A stretch of DNA of 57,679 nt from Alistipes sp. (lineage in GTDB: Bacteria > Bacteroidota > Bacteroidia > Bacteroidales > Rikenellaceae). Positions 34,998 through 44,582 of the stretch are shown here, one piece after another (position 1 is the stretch's first letter; each line of letters starts with the position of its first letter). The stretch covers positions 1-57,679 of the forward strand of contig JAFULF010000020.1 in NCBI GenBank assembly GCA_017483225.1. The letters run 5' to 3'. The notes beneath the pieces were generated by a model. That model was given only the letters and a program-made list of their open reading frames with translations, had not been told where the DNA came from and did no database searches. The position numbers were made by a program, and so were the translations under genes.

Positions 34998-35819
34998 ATG
35001 GATGTGACAAAACTTGTCGAGCAGGGGCTGTTTCAGCTCTTTGAGGGGGTGCGTGTCGATGATGGCACGGACCTCTCGAAGCCGTTGCTCGTGCTTAATC
35101 CGAAGTCGCCGGTGGTTGAGGTGACAACCACGGAGCGGGTGTCGCTGGCACTGCTCTGCACCGACTCCGTGTCGTCGAAGGTGACGTTGCGCCTTGCCCC
35201 GCAGGCAAAGTGCTCCGTGGCGCTGTTGTGCCTCGGCAGAGGGGTGCTTGCGCTGGATGTGGAGCAGGGGGCAGAGAGCGAGTCACGCATCACTACGGCA
35301 CTGCTCTCCGATGCTACCCTCTCGTACAATGTGCGCCTGCTGGGGGAGAGGGCTGCGAGTGAGTTCGACGGCCTCTATATCGCCACGGGCAACGACCACT
35401 GCTCGGTGTCGCTCAACGTGCGCCACGAGGTGGCAGAGTGTAAGAGCCGTTCGATGATTAAGGGCGTGGCGGCAGGTACGGCTACGGGAGAGTTTCGGGG
35501 TCTGGTCTATGTGGCAAAGGATGCGCAACGCACGGATGCCGAGCAGCAGAACCGCAACATAGAGCTCGACCGCTCGCATATCGTGGCATTGCCGCAGTTG
35601 GAGATTTATGCCGATGACGTGCGTTGCTCGCACGGCTCTACGGTGGGGCGTGCCGACGAGGAGGCGGTATTCTATATGCGCCAGCGTGGCCTGAGCGAGG
35701 CGGATGCCCGCCGTCTGCTGTTGGAGGGCTTCGTGCAGGAGGTGGCGCAGGCGTGTGATGTCGCCCACATCTGCCGGATGATGGCCGAGGAGATTGACAA
35801 ACGACTTTTGACTATATAA
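34998..35819 (+). CDS. sufD: Fe-S cluster assembly protein SufD, short form
   Basis: The 273-residue protein has the SufBD beta-helix core (about 55-215) and the C-terminal helices DEEAVFYMRQRGLSEADARR and LEGFVQEV typical of SufB/SufD. Most SufD proteins exceed 400 residues; here the N-terminal helical domain is almost absent. No frameshift is evident, since sufC ends 2 bp before the ATG. It is flanked by sufC and sufS (9 bp), so it is functional SufD by position. Confidence 0.88.
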   Translation: MDVTKLVEQGLFQLFEGVRVDDGTDLSKPLLVLNPKSPVVEVTTTERVSLALLCTDSVSSKVTLRLAPQAKCSVALLCLGRGVLALDVEQGAESESRITTALLSDATLSYNVRLLGERAASEFDGLYIATGNDHCSVSLNVRHEVAECKSRSMIKGVAAGTATGEFRGLVYVAKDAQRTDAEQQNRNIELDRSHIVALPQLEIYADDVRCSHGSTVGRADEEAVFYMRQRGLSEADARRLLLEGFVQEVAQACDVAHICRMMAEEIDKRLLTI

Positions 35820-35828
35820 GATACGATT

Positions 35829-37052
35829 ATGGCATTCGAGGTGGAGAAGATACGTGAGCAGTTCCCGATACTCTCACAGCAGTTGTATGGTCGCCCGCTC
35901 GTCTATCTGGATAGCGGAGCCACGGCGCAGAAGCCGCTGCGTGTGATTGAGTGTGTGGATGCCCTGCACCGCACCACCAATGCCAATATCCATCGTGGCG
36001 TGCATACCCTCTCGGAGCGTATGACCGAGTTGTACGAGCAGGCGAGGGAGCGTGTGCGTGCCTTCGTGGGTGCCGCCTCACGTGAGGAGATTATCTTCAC
36101 GGCAGGGGCTACCGCCTCCATAAACCTCGTGGCGAGGGCGTGGAGCGAGCGGTTTCTGCGTGAGGGGGATAATATCCTCGTGAGTGAGATTGAGCACCAC
36201 TCGAATATCGTTCCGTGGCAGATGGCTGCCGAGCGTCAGGGGGCAGAGATTAGGGTGCTGCCCGTGGCCGACGACGGAGCGTTGCGTATGGAACTACTGC
36301 CGAGTCTGCTCGACGAGCGAACCCGTCTGGTGGCTGTTACGCAGGCCTCCAACACATTGGGAACGTGCCCGAACTTACGCCCTATTATCGACGCTGCCCA
36401 CGCTGTGGGGGCTGTCGTGATGGTTGATGGCTGTCAGGGCGTGGTGCACGGTGGGGTGGATGTGAAGGCCTTGGGATGCGACTTCTACGCCTTCTCTGCC
36501 CATAAACTCTATGGCCCGACGGGCGTGGGTGTCCTCTATGGCCGCCGTGAGTTGTTGGAGCAGATGCCTCCGTTTATGGGTGGCGGCGATATGGTCGATA
36601 AGGTGTCGTTTGAGCGAACTACATACGCTCCGCTGCCGTTGAAGTTCGAGGCGGGTACCTCCAACTTCGTCGGTGCCGTGGGACTTGGTGAGGCGATAGC
36701 CTTCGTCGAGAGCCTGCCGACGGCGGAGGTGGCACACCACGAGCGGGCACTGCTCGACCACGCCACACGCCGCCTGTTGGAGATTGAGGGGCTGCGAATA
36801 TATGGAATCACACCCGATAAGGCCCCCATCATATCCTTCACGGTTGAGGGGTGCGGACACTACGACGTGGGTATGATACTCGACAAGATGGGCATTGCGA
36901 TACGCACGGGACACCACTGCGCCGAGCCTACGATGCACCGCTTCGGTGTGAGTGGTATGTGCCGAGCCTCCTTCGCTCTCTATAATACGTTGGCAGAGGC
37001 CGATGCGCTGGCCGACGGCGTGGCACGTGCCGTGAGAATGTTAAGAAAATAA
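35829..37052 (+). CDS. sufS: Cysteine desulfurase SufS
   Basis: The 407-residue PLP enzyme takes sulfur from cysteine for cluster assembly. The PLP lysine is in DFYAFSAHKLYGPTGVGVLY and the catalytic Cys in RTGHHCAEPTMHRF. The N-terminal VYLDSGATAQKPLRV and EHHSNIVPWQ segments are also conserved. No sufE or sufU follows, so the persulfide acceptor is not encoded here. It ends 14 bp before tmk. Confidence 0.96.
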   Translation: MAFEVEKIREQFPILSQQLYGRPLVYLDSGATAQKPLRVIECVDALHRTTNANIHRGVHTLSERMTELYEQARERVRAFVGAASREEIIFTAGATASINLVARAWSERFLREGDNILVSEIEHHSNIVPWQMAAERQGAEIRVLPVADDGALRMELLPSLLDERTRLVAVTQASNTLGTCPNLRPIIDAAHAVGAVVMVDGCQGVVHGGVDVKALGCDFYAFSAHKLYGPTGVGVLYGRRELLEQMPPFMGGGDMVDKVSFERTTYAPLPLKFEAGTSNFVGAVGLGEAIAFVESLPTAEVAHHERALLDHATRRLLEIEGLRIYGITPDKAPIISFTVEGCGHYDVGMILDKMGIAIRTGHHCAEPTMHRFGVSGMCRASFALYNTLAEADALADGVARAVRMLRK

Positions 37053-37066
37053 GAGACCAAACTTAT

Positions 37067-37753
37067 ATGTTTATTGTACTTGAAGGGCTTGACGGAGCCG
37101 GTAAATCGACCCAAATCCGTAAATTGCGAGAGCTGTTTGCCGCACGAGGCATAGAGAGTGAGTATGTGCACTTCCCACGCTTCGATGCACCTGTCTATGG
37201 AGAACTTATCGCCCGCTACCTGCGTGGCGAGCTGGGCAGCGTGGAGCAGGTGGACCCATATATCGTGGCACTGCTCTTTGCGGGTGATAGAGCCGATATG
37301 GCAGCGCAGATACGCCGCTGGGAGGCGGAGGGCAAGGTGGTTATCGTCGATAGATACGTCTATTCGAATATCGGCTACCAGTGTGCCAAGATGCCTACCG
37401 AGGAGGGGCGTGAGCAACTCAAAGAGTGGATTCTGCGTACCGAGTACGACCACTTCGCCATCCCTCGCCCCGATGTGTCGCTCTTTTTGGATGTGCCGTT
37501 TGCCTTCACGGCCAAGTCGCTCACCACGCAGCGCACGGGCGACGACCGCAACTACCTGAATGGTGGCACCGACATCCACGAGGCATCGCTCGACCTGCAA
37601 CAGATGGTGCGCCGTGTCTATTTGGAGGCGGCCCGGAGCGATACGACGCTGAAAGTCATCGACTGCAACAATGCCGAGGGGGGTATGGATACTCCGGAGG
37701 GCATCTTCGCAAAGATAGAGCAGAGCATCGCACCACTGCTTAAAACCTTGTAG
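37067..37753 (+). CDS. tmk: Thymidylate kinase
   Basis: The 228-residue enzyme phosphorylates dTMP to dTDP. It carries the P-loop FIVLEGLDGAGKST, DRYVYSNIGYQ (the DRY/F motif) and the LID region with Arg near TTQRTGDDRNYLNGG. It is slightly longer than the usual 205-215 residues. It lies within the suf transcription unit, 3 bp before the next gene. Confidence 0.94.
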   Translation: MFIVLEGLDGAGKSTQIRKLRELFAARGIESEYVHFPRFDAPVYGELIARYLRGELGSVEQVDPYIVALLFAGDRADMAAQIRRWEAEGKVVIVDRYVYSNIGYQCAKMPTEEGREQLKEWILRTEYDHFAIPRPDVSLFLDVPFAFTAKSLTTQRTGDDRNYLNGGTDIHEASLDLQQMVRRVYLEAARSDTTLKVIDCNNAEGGMDTPEGIFAKIEQSIAPLLKTL

Positions 37754-37756
37754 GCT

Positions 37757-38878
37757 ATGGGAGCATCGTTACGGAACAGACGCTGGTATCGCATCCTCTC
37801 GCACGTGTGCAGGGTGTGCTTCGCCGTGACCTTTATATTCTCCGGATTCTTCAAGGCGATAGACCCGTGGGGTACCGCCATAAATATCAATAACTATCTG
37901 GTAACCTATGGCTTGGAGGAGTTGAAGCCACTGGTGATGATATTCTCCATCTGGCTCTGTGGTGCCGAGTTGATGATGGGCTGTATGCTCCTATTCAAGG
38001 TGCGCATACGCCTCATCTCCATCTTCGCACTCTGCTCGATGACCTTCTTCACCATCCTCACCTTCCTCAGCGCAACATTTATCCCCGTGGAGGATTGCGG
38101 ATGCTTCGGCGAGGTGCTGAAACTCACGCCTCTGCAAACCTTCATCAAGAACCTTGTGTTGCTGCCTATGGTCATCTGCTTCTGGTGGCGATATCGTCCC
38201 GACCGCATCTTCTCCTTCTCGAAGTTGGAGATGGCCCTTACCGTCTTCTTCTTCACGATGGCTATGAGCGTGGGTACATATAGCTACCTTAACCTCCCGC
38301 CGATAGACCTCCTCCCATATAAGAAGGGGGTAAATATCGCCGAGAAGATGGCACGGGCACGGGAGCGACAGGCTACCGACGAGGTGGTGCTCGTCTATCG
38401 CAATACCCGCAACGGCAAGCTGCGAGAGTTCTCGCTCAAAGATAAGGCGTGGCGTAACGACAAGCGCTGGGAGTGGGTCGAGACACGTGTCGAGGAGAGT
38501 GCCGATGGCGTGGAGCCGATGATTTTGGAGTTCCACGTGAGCGATGGCGGCAGGGATGTCACCGACAGCCTCCTCGCCATACGTGGCAACCTCTACCTGC
38601 TCTGTGTGCAGAACTTCGATGATGTCACCCCTTCGTGCGAACAGCGTATTAGCGGCCTCGCCCGTCAGGCGGAGAGCGAAGGCTCTGCCGTAGTGTGCCT
38701 TACGCCCGAGTATCTCGCCTCGCCCGCATACCATACCTTCTCGGATGGTACCCTCGTGCGTTGCTACAATATGGACTCCAAGACTATGCGCACAATGCTT
38801 CGTGCCAGCGAGGGTGTTGTGCTTTTGCGGGATGGTGTTATAATTCGTAAGCACAACCTACGTTTTTCCGATTTTTAG
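37757..38878 (+). CDS. DoxX/MauE-like membrane protein (BT_3928 family)
   Basis: The 373-residue protein has four hydrophobic helices in residues 15-185 and a soluble, probably periplasmic C-terminal domain. The membrane part has the DoxX/MauE pattern with a vicinal Cys pair in VEDCGCFGEVLKLTP (about residue 115), consistent with thiol redox chemistry. The C-terminal domain (about 195-373) shows a weak thioredoxin-like layout but no CxxC motif. Its place after sufBCDS and tmk is conserved in my recollection of Bacteroidales genomes, but a role is not established. Confidence 0.8.
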   Translation: MGASLRNRRWYRILSHVCRVCFAVTFIFSGFFKAIDPWGTAININNYLVTYGLEELKPLVMIFSIWLCGAELMMGCMLLFKVRIRLISIFALCSMTFFTILTFLSATFIPVEDCGCFGEVLKLTPLQTFIKNLVLLPMVICFWWRYRPDRIFSFSKLEMALTVFFFTMAMSVGTYSYLNLPPIDLLPYKKGVNIAEKMARARERQATDEVVLVYRNTRNGKLREFSLKDKAWRNDKRWEWVETRVEESADGVEPMILEFHVSDGGRDVTDSLLAIRGNLYLLCVQNFDDVTPSCEQRISGLARQAESEGSAVVCLTPEYLASPAYHTFSDGTLVRCYNMDSKTMRTMLRASEGVVLLRDGVIIRKHNLRFSDF

Positions 38879-38901
38879 GGGAAACTACTTCCTTTGTCTG
38901 C

Positions 38902-38950
38902 GTGTGGTTTGATGGTCACATACAATGAGTATGCTCCCACCAAACCATAC
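38902..38950. repeat. Imperfect inverted repeat after the suf-tmk unit
   Basis: GTGTGGTTTGATGG (38902-38915) and CCACCAAACCATAC (38937-38950) pair over most of 14 bp with an inner CATA/TATG stem. It lies 23 bp past the last gene of the unit and may terminate it, although no strong T run follows. Confidence 0.45.
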
Positions 38951-39088
38951 TCGACGGCGTTGTATTTTCCTCCTAAAAATCAGAAAAATGGTGTGGCGTG
39001 GGTAGGGGAAAACGACTCCTTTCGGTACTCTTCGGATTCGGAGCGAAGCGACCTGCAAAGGTAAAGGTAATTTAGGGAGATTAGGGAA

Positions 39089-39133
39089 TTTAGGGAATTT
39101 AGGGAATTTAGGGAATTTAGGGAATTTAGGGAA
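39089..39133 (+). repeat. 9-bp tandem repeat TTTAGGGAA, five exact copies
   Basis: Five exact copies of TTTAGGGAA follow degenerate copies from 39070 and are followed by an inverted half built of CTAAATTCC / CTTAAACTC / CTAAACTCC units (39141-39180). With this and the inverted repeat at 38902-38950, the 363-bp gap 38879-39241 contains no gene I can support. The apparent KFP-repeat open frame on the minus strand is only the translated repeat. Confidence 0.85.
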
Positions 39134-39241
39134 TGACTCTTTAATCTCTCTAAATTCCTTAAACTCACTAAACTCCTTACTTGTTGTGCAGGAGGGTGCA
39201 ACACCCCCCCCCTCCAAAAAAATCACATCACTTGCTCTCCG

Positions 39242-39649
39242 TTATGCCTCGACGGTCTCGACCGACATTATCGACACCTCGTGCGAGAGTGGTGCTATCT
39301 GGCGCAGCATCTGAATCAGGCCGCAATACTTCTCCGTTGCGAGGTTGATGGCTCGGCCTATCTTTGCCTGCTCGCTGATAGCTCGGCACTCGACGTTGTA
39401 GCCGACGTGGAACGAGGTGAAGACGCTGCGACCCATAACCGTATCGGTGTTGAGTTCGCCCGCCACCGTAATCTCCAATTTCAGCGGGCGGATATGCTCC
39501 TTTTGCAGGATGCCGTAGAGGGTCAGACCTGCGCACTCGGCAGCCGAGCAGAGGAGCAACTCCTTTGGATTTAGGTCGTTGATGTTGCGGTCGGCGGTGA
39601 GGGTGAAGGTGCCATCCTTGGTCAGGCAGAGAGTAACTTTTTGCTTCAT
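39242..39649 (-). CDS. OsmC family protein
   Basis: The 135-residue protein matches the OsmC/Ohr fold. The two reactive Cys are in LLCSAAECAGLTLYGIL (about residue 39) and TEKYCGLIQML (about 109), with NPKELLLCSAAEC at the start of the long helix. Family members reduce organic hydroperoxides using these thiols. It is monocistronic. A C9 tract in the gap downstream (39204-39212) lies in a GC hairpin GGAGGGTG / CACCC that may act as its terminator. Confidence 0.9.
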   Translation of the reverse strand: MKQKVTLCLTKDGTFTLTADRNINDLNPKELLLCSAAECAGLTLYGILQKEHIRPLKLEITVAGELNTDTVMGRSVFTSFHVGYNVECRAISEQAKIGRAINLATEKYCGLIQMLRQIAPLSHEVSIMSVETVEA

Positions 39650-39750
39650 AATGGTACTATTTTGGTTGGTTTATACCCGCTTGTGAGCAATAATTGCGCC
39701 GTGATGCAATATATAGGGGGGAAAAGTGGCGAAATTCCGAATAAAAAGAT

Positions 39751-39758
39751 TAACTTTG
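39751..39758 (+). promoter_or_regulatory. -7 element (TAACTTTG) of the TPR / beta-barrel operon
   Basis: TAACTTTG matches the Bacteroidetes consensus and lies 26 bp before the ATG at 39785. It supports that start rather than the longer open frame beginning at 39641. Confidence 0.6.
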
Positions 39759-39784
39759 CGCTATATAATAGCGCATTGGAACCT

Positions 39785-42772
39785 ATGTTTAGACGATTTA
39801 TTATAGCGATAGCCCTCGTGGTGGCGACAGCCCCGTGCGTTGAGGCTATGACCATAACTTCGCAGAAGGTGCTCCTCGATAGGGCGGAGTCCCTGCTTGC
39901 TCACCGACGTTGGAGCGATGCCCGCCACGACTATCTGCGCCTGCGGGAGAGCGTTCCGCAGGAGGATGTGGAGGCGCATCAGCGGGTGGAGTACGGACTG
40001 ACGCTCTGCGCCGTGCACCTCGACGACAATGCCGCCGAGCAGCGTATGCTCGACTTCCTGCGCCGCTATCCGTGGTCGGTATATGCGGCCGACATACACT
40101 TCCAACTCGCCCTCTACTACTGCGAACAGGAGGACTTCGATAAGGCCCGCAAGGAGTTTGAGCAGGTGCCGTATCGCACTCTCGATGGTAAGTCGCAGGA
40201 GCGTTACGATATACGTATGGGCTACATCGAGTTTCTCTCGGAGCGTCTGGATAAGGCCTACGAGTACTTTGACCGCATCAAGCCTCGCAGCGACTACTAC
40301 GACCACGCCGTATATTACAAATCCTACATACAGTATCATCAGGGCAACTACGATAAGGCCTACGAGGGCTTTGCCTCCCTCTCCAAGAGTGATGCCTACT
40401 CGAAGGTCATCCCGTACTATTTGTTGCAGATAGAGTTCTCACGAGGCAATTACCGCTACGTGGTGCGTGAGTGCGATGCTTTGATACGTACCTCGACCGA
40501 GGCAGAGCGGCTGGAACTTATGCGCATAGCCTCCGAGTCGTGGTACCGCTTGGAGGGGTACTCGAAGGCGTTGCAGTATATCACGATGTACAAAATCGGG
40601 GGTGGCGAGATGGAGCGTGACGAGGAGTATATCCTCGGCTACTCTGCCTACCGCACGGCGGACTACGCCACAGCCACGGAGGCCTTCAAGAAGGTCTGCA
40701 CGCTGGGCGACGAGTTGGGGCAGAATGCCTCGTACCACCTTGCCGACTGCTACTTGAAGCAGGGCAACAAGCGTATGGCGATATACTCGTTTGCGATGGC
40801 CTCGGCCGACATCTACACCAACGACATCGCCGAGGATGCGCTCTTCAACTACGGCAAGCTGCTCTTTGAGATGGGTGGCGGAACCTTCAACGAGTCGATA
40901 AACGTGCTAACCCGCTACGTCACACGCTATCCTACCTCGCCACGCACGGCGGAGGCGAGAGAGCTGCTCATTGCCGCCTACTTCAACTCGCACGATTACG
41001 ACGCTGCATACACGGCGATACGCAACTTCCCCTCTCCGGATGGTAACATCAAGACGGCGTTGCAGAAGATAACCTACTTCAAGGGGTTGGAGGCCTTCTC
41101 GGCCGGCGATATGGTGAAGGCGAAGGAGTCGTTGCAGGAGTCACAGCAGGTGGGTGTGAGCCCTAAATATAAGGCCTTGGGAGCCTTCTGGCTCGGAGAG
41201 ATAGCCTATAAGCAGGGCGACTACGCCGAGGCGATATCGCAGTATAACTACTACGTCAAGCGTGCACCACGCACCGAGCAGGAGTACCGAATGGCCCTCT
41301 ACAACCTCGGCTACTCGCACCTTGCCGTGGAGGATATATCGAAGGCCCGCACCTCCTTCGAGGGCTTCCTGTGGCTCTATAAGGAGCGGGATGGCTATCG
41401 TGCCGATGCCTTCAACCGTCTGGGCGATGTTCTCTACCTGCAAAAGGATTATGGCGGTGCCGTGAAGAACTACGAGGGGGCGGTGTCGCTCAACACCTCG
41501 GAGCAGCACTACGCCCGCTTCCAGAGGGCTATATCGCTGGGCTTGCAGGGCAAGTCCTCGCCGAAGATTTCCGCCCTGCGGGAGATTATCAAGCGTGGCG
41601 ATGGCGACTTTGTGGACGATGCCTCCTACGAGTTGGGTCGTACATACGTGGGGTTGGAACGTTACGCCGAGGGTGCGAAGGTGCTCGAAACATTCACGGC
41701 GGCACACCCTGCCTCGCCGTACTACATTCCTGCGATGCTCGATATGGGACTCATATACCTCAATCTGGGGGATAAGGAGCGGTCGTTGAAGTGCTACGAC
41801 ACGGTCATCACCGCCGACCCGCAGTCGAAGGCCTCGAAGGATGCTATGCAGAGCGTGCGTGAGATATACGTCGCCAAGGGAGATGTCGCCTCCTACTTCG
41901 CCTATGCGGAGCGAGCAGGCGTAGAGTGCGATTTGAGCGTTATGACCCGTGACTCGCTCTCCTTCCGCTCGGCGCAGAATATCTATCTGGCAGGCCGCAA
42001 TCAGGAGGCCCTGCCGAAGTTGGAGCAGTATATCAAGGAGTTCCCGAAGGGATACTATCTCAACGATGCACTCTTCTGTTTGAGTGATAGTTACCTCAAA
42101 TGCGACTCGCTCGACCGTGCCGTGGAGCGAATGAAGTTGCTTGCCGACCGTCCGACCAACAGCTACACCCGACCGGTATTGGAGAAGTTGGCGGAGGTGA
42201 CCCGTGACAATAATATGCACGCCGAGTCGGCAAAGGCGTGGCGCAGGTTGTACGACCTGGCGGAGGATGGGGCGACAAGGGAGCGTATGGCGACGCAGTA
42301 TGTGGATGCTACGCTTGCCGACGGCTACGATGACGGAGTGCTCGCTATGGCGGAGGATATCGCTCTGTTGCAGGATGTTGCGGAGCCGGTGCGTCGTCGC
42401 TCGCAGTTTGCCAAGGCGGGAGTGTTGGAGCGTCAGAATGACAAGGCGGGTGCGCTCTCCATATACGAGTGCCTGCGAGGCACGGTGTCGGACAGCATAG
42501 GTGCCGAGTCGGCATATAAGGTCATCCTCTCGCACTACGAGAAGGGCGATGTCACCACGGCAGAGGAGCAGATATACGCATTCTCCGACAGCAAGACCCC
42601 TCACGCATATTGGCTGGGCAAGGCCTTCATCCTGCTCGGAACCATATATGCCGAGAAGGGTGATGACTTCCAGGCGAGGGCTACCTACCAGAGTATTATC
42701 GACGGCTATATGCCGGCGGATGACGGCGTGGTTGCCGAGGCACAGCAACGCCTCGATGCGCTGAATAGATAG
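39785..42772 (+). CDS. Periplasmic tetratricopeptide repeat protein
   Basis: The 995-residue protein has a signal peptide (FRRFIIAIALVVATAPCVEA) followed by TPR-like helical repeats along nearly its whole length (for example YYCEQEDFDKARKEFEQVPY, YHLADCYLKQGNKRMAIYSF, LGEIAYKQGDYAEAISQYNY). It probably scaffolds an envelope complex. The next gene, 28 bp downstream, encodes an outer-membrane beta-barrel, so the two likely work together; I do not recognise the specific function. Confidence 0.88.
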   Translation: MFRRFIIAIALVVATAPCVEAMTITSQKVLLDRAESLLAHRRWSDARHDYLRLRESVPQEDVEAHQRVEYGLTLCAVHLDDNAAEQRMLDFLRRYPWSVYAADIHFQLALYYCEQEDFDKARKEFEQVPYRTLDGKSQERYDIRMGYIEFLSERLDKAYEYFDRIKPRSDYYDHAVYYKSYIQYHQGNYDKAYEGFASLSKSDAYSKVIPYYLLQIEFSRGNYRYVVRECDALIRTSTEAERLELMRIASESWYRLEGYSKALQYITMYKIGGGEMERDEEYILGYSAYRTADYATATEAFKKVCTLGDELGQNASYHLADCYLKQGNKRMAIYSFAMASADIYTNDIAEDALFNYGKLLFEMGGGTFNESINVLTRYVTRYPTSPRTAEARELLIAAYFNSHDYDAAYTAIRNFPSPDGNIKTALQKITYFKGLEAFSAGDMVKAKESLQESQQVGVSPKYKALGAFWLGEIAYKQGDYAEAISQYNYYVKRAPRTEQEYRMALYNLGYSHLAVEDISKARTSFEGFLWLYKERDGYRADAFNRLGDVLYLQKDYGGAVKNYEGAVSLNTSEQHYARFQRAISLGLQGKSSPKISALREIIKRGDGDFVDDASYELGRTYVGLERYAEGAKVLETFTAAHPASPYYIPAMLDMGLIYLNLGDKERSLKCYDTVITADPQSKASKDAMQSVREIYVAKGDVASYFAYAERAGVECDLSVMTRDSLSFRSAQNIYLAGRNQEALPKLEQYIKEFPKGYYLNDALFCLSDSYLKCDSLDRAVERMKLLADRPTNSYTRPVLEKLAEVTRDNNMHAESAKAWRRLYDLAEDGATRERMATQYVDATLADGYDDGVLAMAEDIALLQDVAEPVRRRSQFAKAGVLERQNDKAGALSIYECLRGTVSDSIGAESAYKVILSHYEKGDVTTAEEQIYAFSDSKTPHAYWLGKAFILLGTIYAEKGDDFQARATYQSIIDGYMPADDGVVAEAQQRLDALNR

Positions 42773-42800
42773 AGTGTTTATTAGGCAGAGAATCAACGAG

Positions 42801-44561
42801 ATGAAGAGATTTATAGATATAGTTCTTGTAGTTGTCGGCCTGCTTGTCGGGCTGAACGCCTCGGCGCAGGTCGCCAAGGAGGTGGAGGTGGTGCGTGACT
42901 TCGCACCGAAGGTGGCCCGTGCACAGAAGAGGAGCATCACGCCCAATATGGTCGATACGGTGAAGTTGCGTCCGGAGATTGACTATACCATCACGCCGAG
43001 CTCCTTCACTTCGACCCTCAATACCCACCGATTCCGTCCTGCGGCGGTGACCTATTGGGAGTACCAAAAGCACTACCCGTTCTACCTGAAACTTGGTGCC
43101 GGCTACCCGATAAATAGTGTTGCGGACTTCTACGCCACGACCCATCGTGCGGATGTCGGCTACGCCACGGCATACGCCAACCATATCGGGCAGTTCTCCA
43201 AGATAAAGGTCTATGACCCGGGCTTCGGAGCCACCTACAACAACCGCTCGCAGAGTATGCAGACCCGTGCAGGTGTGGCGGCAGGGCGATACTTCGGTCG
43301 CTATACGCTCGCCGGCGACGTTTACTACCAGTCGGATATGTACGACCGCTACCCGTATGCCCGCAGCAACGACTACGACCCTCGGGATGTCGATTATGAG
43401 AATGTCGCCTTCAAGGCGTCGTTTGGCGACTCGTTTGCCGACCTCTCACGCCTCAACTTTGAGATTACGGCCGGCTTCGACTTCTACCACGACAAGTCGG
43501 ATATGCTGCGCTATGAGGGGGGTGTAACGCCTATTACCACCGATAGGTTCAGCCAGATTTCGGCCAATGCGGGGGTGCGCATAGCCCGCAACCTCGGAGG
43601 GCGCAGCAACTTCTCCGTTGGTGCCGCCTACGAGGGCTACTACGGATTGCGTGACCTGAAACACTACCGCAACAACATCCTCTCGGCATCGCTCCTCTAT
43701 GGCTATAAGTCCGACCGCCTGCTCAACTTGAAGGTGGGTGCTACCTACCTCTATGACGGCGTTGCTGGGCTTAAAACCCGCCACCACGTGCTGCCATACC
43801 TCTACGTCGGCGTCAATATTCGTGACAACGGAGGCTTCGTGCCTTACTTGGAGGTAGATGGCCGCCTGCTCAATAACTCCTATCAGGAGTTGCAGCGCCG
43901 CAACCCATACGTGGCGATGCTCGGCTATGAAGGTATGCCGATGATGAACCCGCAGGAGGCACTGCCCAATACGACGCAGTACAACGTGCGCTTCGGTGTG
44001 TCGGGCCATACCCGCAACAGCAAGCTCGCATACCGTCTCTATGCCAATATGGCATTCATCGAGAACTCGCTCTATTGGTATAACGTTAATCGGGCATTCT
44101 TCGGTGCGGAGGTCGCCCGCCGAAATATCTTCTCCGTGAATGGAGCCGTGGAGTATAAGCCGGTGTCGGCGCTGCTTATCGAGGCGCAGGTCAAGGGTAT
44201 GATTTACACCACATTTGCCACCGTCGAGAACGCCCTGCCGTCCATCGAGGCGAGGGTCGCTTTGAAATATACCCACCGCAAGTTCTCCATCGGCGCAAGT
44301 GCCGACGTTGTCGGTGCATCCCGCTGGACCGCAATCACCACCTATCGCCCCGGCGAGACCTTCAATACCATCGTGGATATCAACTCGGGGGTGCGTGTGC
44401 CGGCGACGGTCGATGTGGGCGTAAACCTCGATTGGCATATCTCGGATAAGTGCACGCTCTTTGCCGAGGGGCATAACCTCGCCAATATGAATATCTACCG
44501 CTGGGTCTTCTACCGAGAGTATGGTGCAAACTTTACCGTGGGTGTGAAGATGCAGTTCTAA
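42801..44561 (+). CDS. Outer-membrane beta-barrel protein
   Basis: The 586-residue protein has a signal peptide (MKRFIDIVLVVVGLLVGLNASA) and a short N-terminal segment (KEVEVVRDFAPKVARAQKRS). The rest is aromatic-rich beta strands ending in FTVGVKMQF, a terminal Phe typical of Bam-folded barrels. It resembles the barrel of TonB-dependent receptors but has no plug domain. It lies in one unit with the TPR gene before it and the PH-domain gene after it. I use ATG 42801 rather than 42774. Confidence 0.83.
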   Translation: MKRFIDIVLVVVGLLVGLNASAQVAKEVEVVRDFAPKVARAQKRSITPNMVDTVKLRPEIDYTITPSSFTSTLNTHRFRPAAVTYWEYQKHYPFYLKLGAGYPINSVADFYATTHRADVGYATAYANHIGQFSKIKVYDPGFGATYNNRSQSMQTRAGVAAGRYFGRYTLAGDVYYQSDMYDRYPYARSNDYDPRDVDYENVAFKASFGDSFADLSRLNFEITAGFDFYHDKSDMLRYEGGVTPITTDRFSQISANAGVRIARNLGGRSNFSVGAAYEGYYGLRDLKHYRNNILSASLLYGYKSDRLLNLKVGATYLYDGVAGLKTRHHVLPYLYVGVNIRDNGGFVPYLEVDGRLLNNSYQELQRRNPYVAMLGYEGMPMMNPQEALPNTTQYNVRFGVSGHTRNSKLAYRLYANMAFIENSLYWYNVNRAFFGAEVARRNIFSVNGAVEYKPVSALLIEAQVKGMIYTTFATVENALPSIEARVALKYTHRKFSIGASADVVGASRWTAITTYRPGETFNTIVDINSGVRVPATVDVGVNLDWHISDKCTLFAEGHNLANMNIYRWVFYREYGANFTVGVKMQF

Positions 44562-44582
44562 TTTGTTGTTTGTTAATGTGTT

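Noticed and set aside
39070-39180. CRISPR array
   Set aside because: The units are 9 bp and contiguous with no spacers, and no cas genes are present.
38885-39226. 113-residue open frame with repeated KFP units
   Set aside because: It is the direct translation of the 9-bp tandem repeat; nothing else suggests coding.
41141-42946. 601-residue minus-strand open frame opposite the TPR protein gene
   Set aside because: It is a shadow of the repeat-rich TPR gene, without signal or motif.
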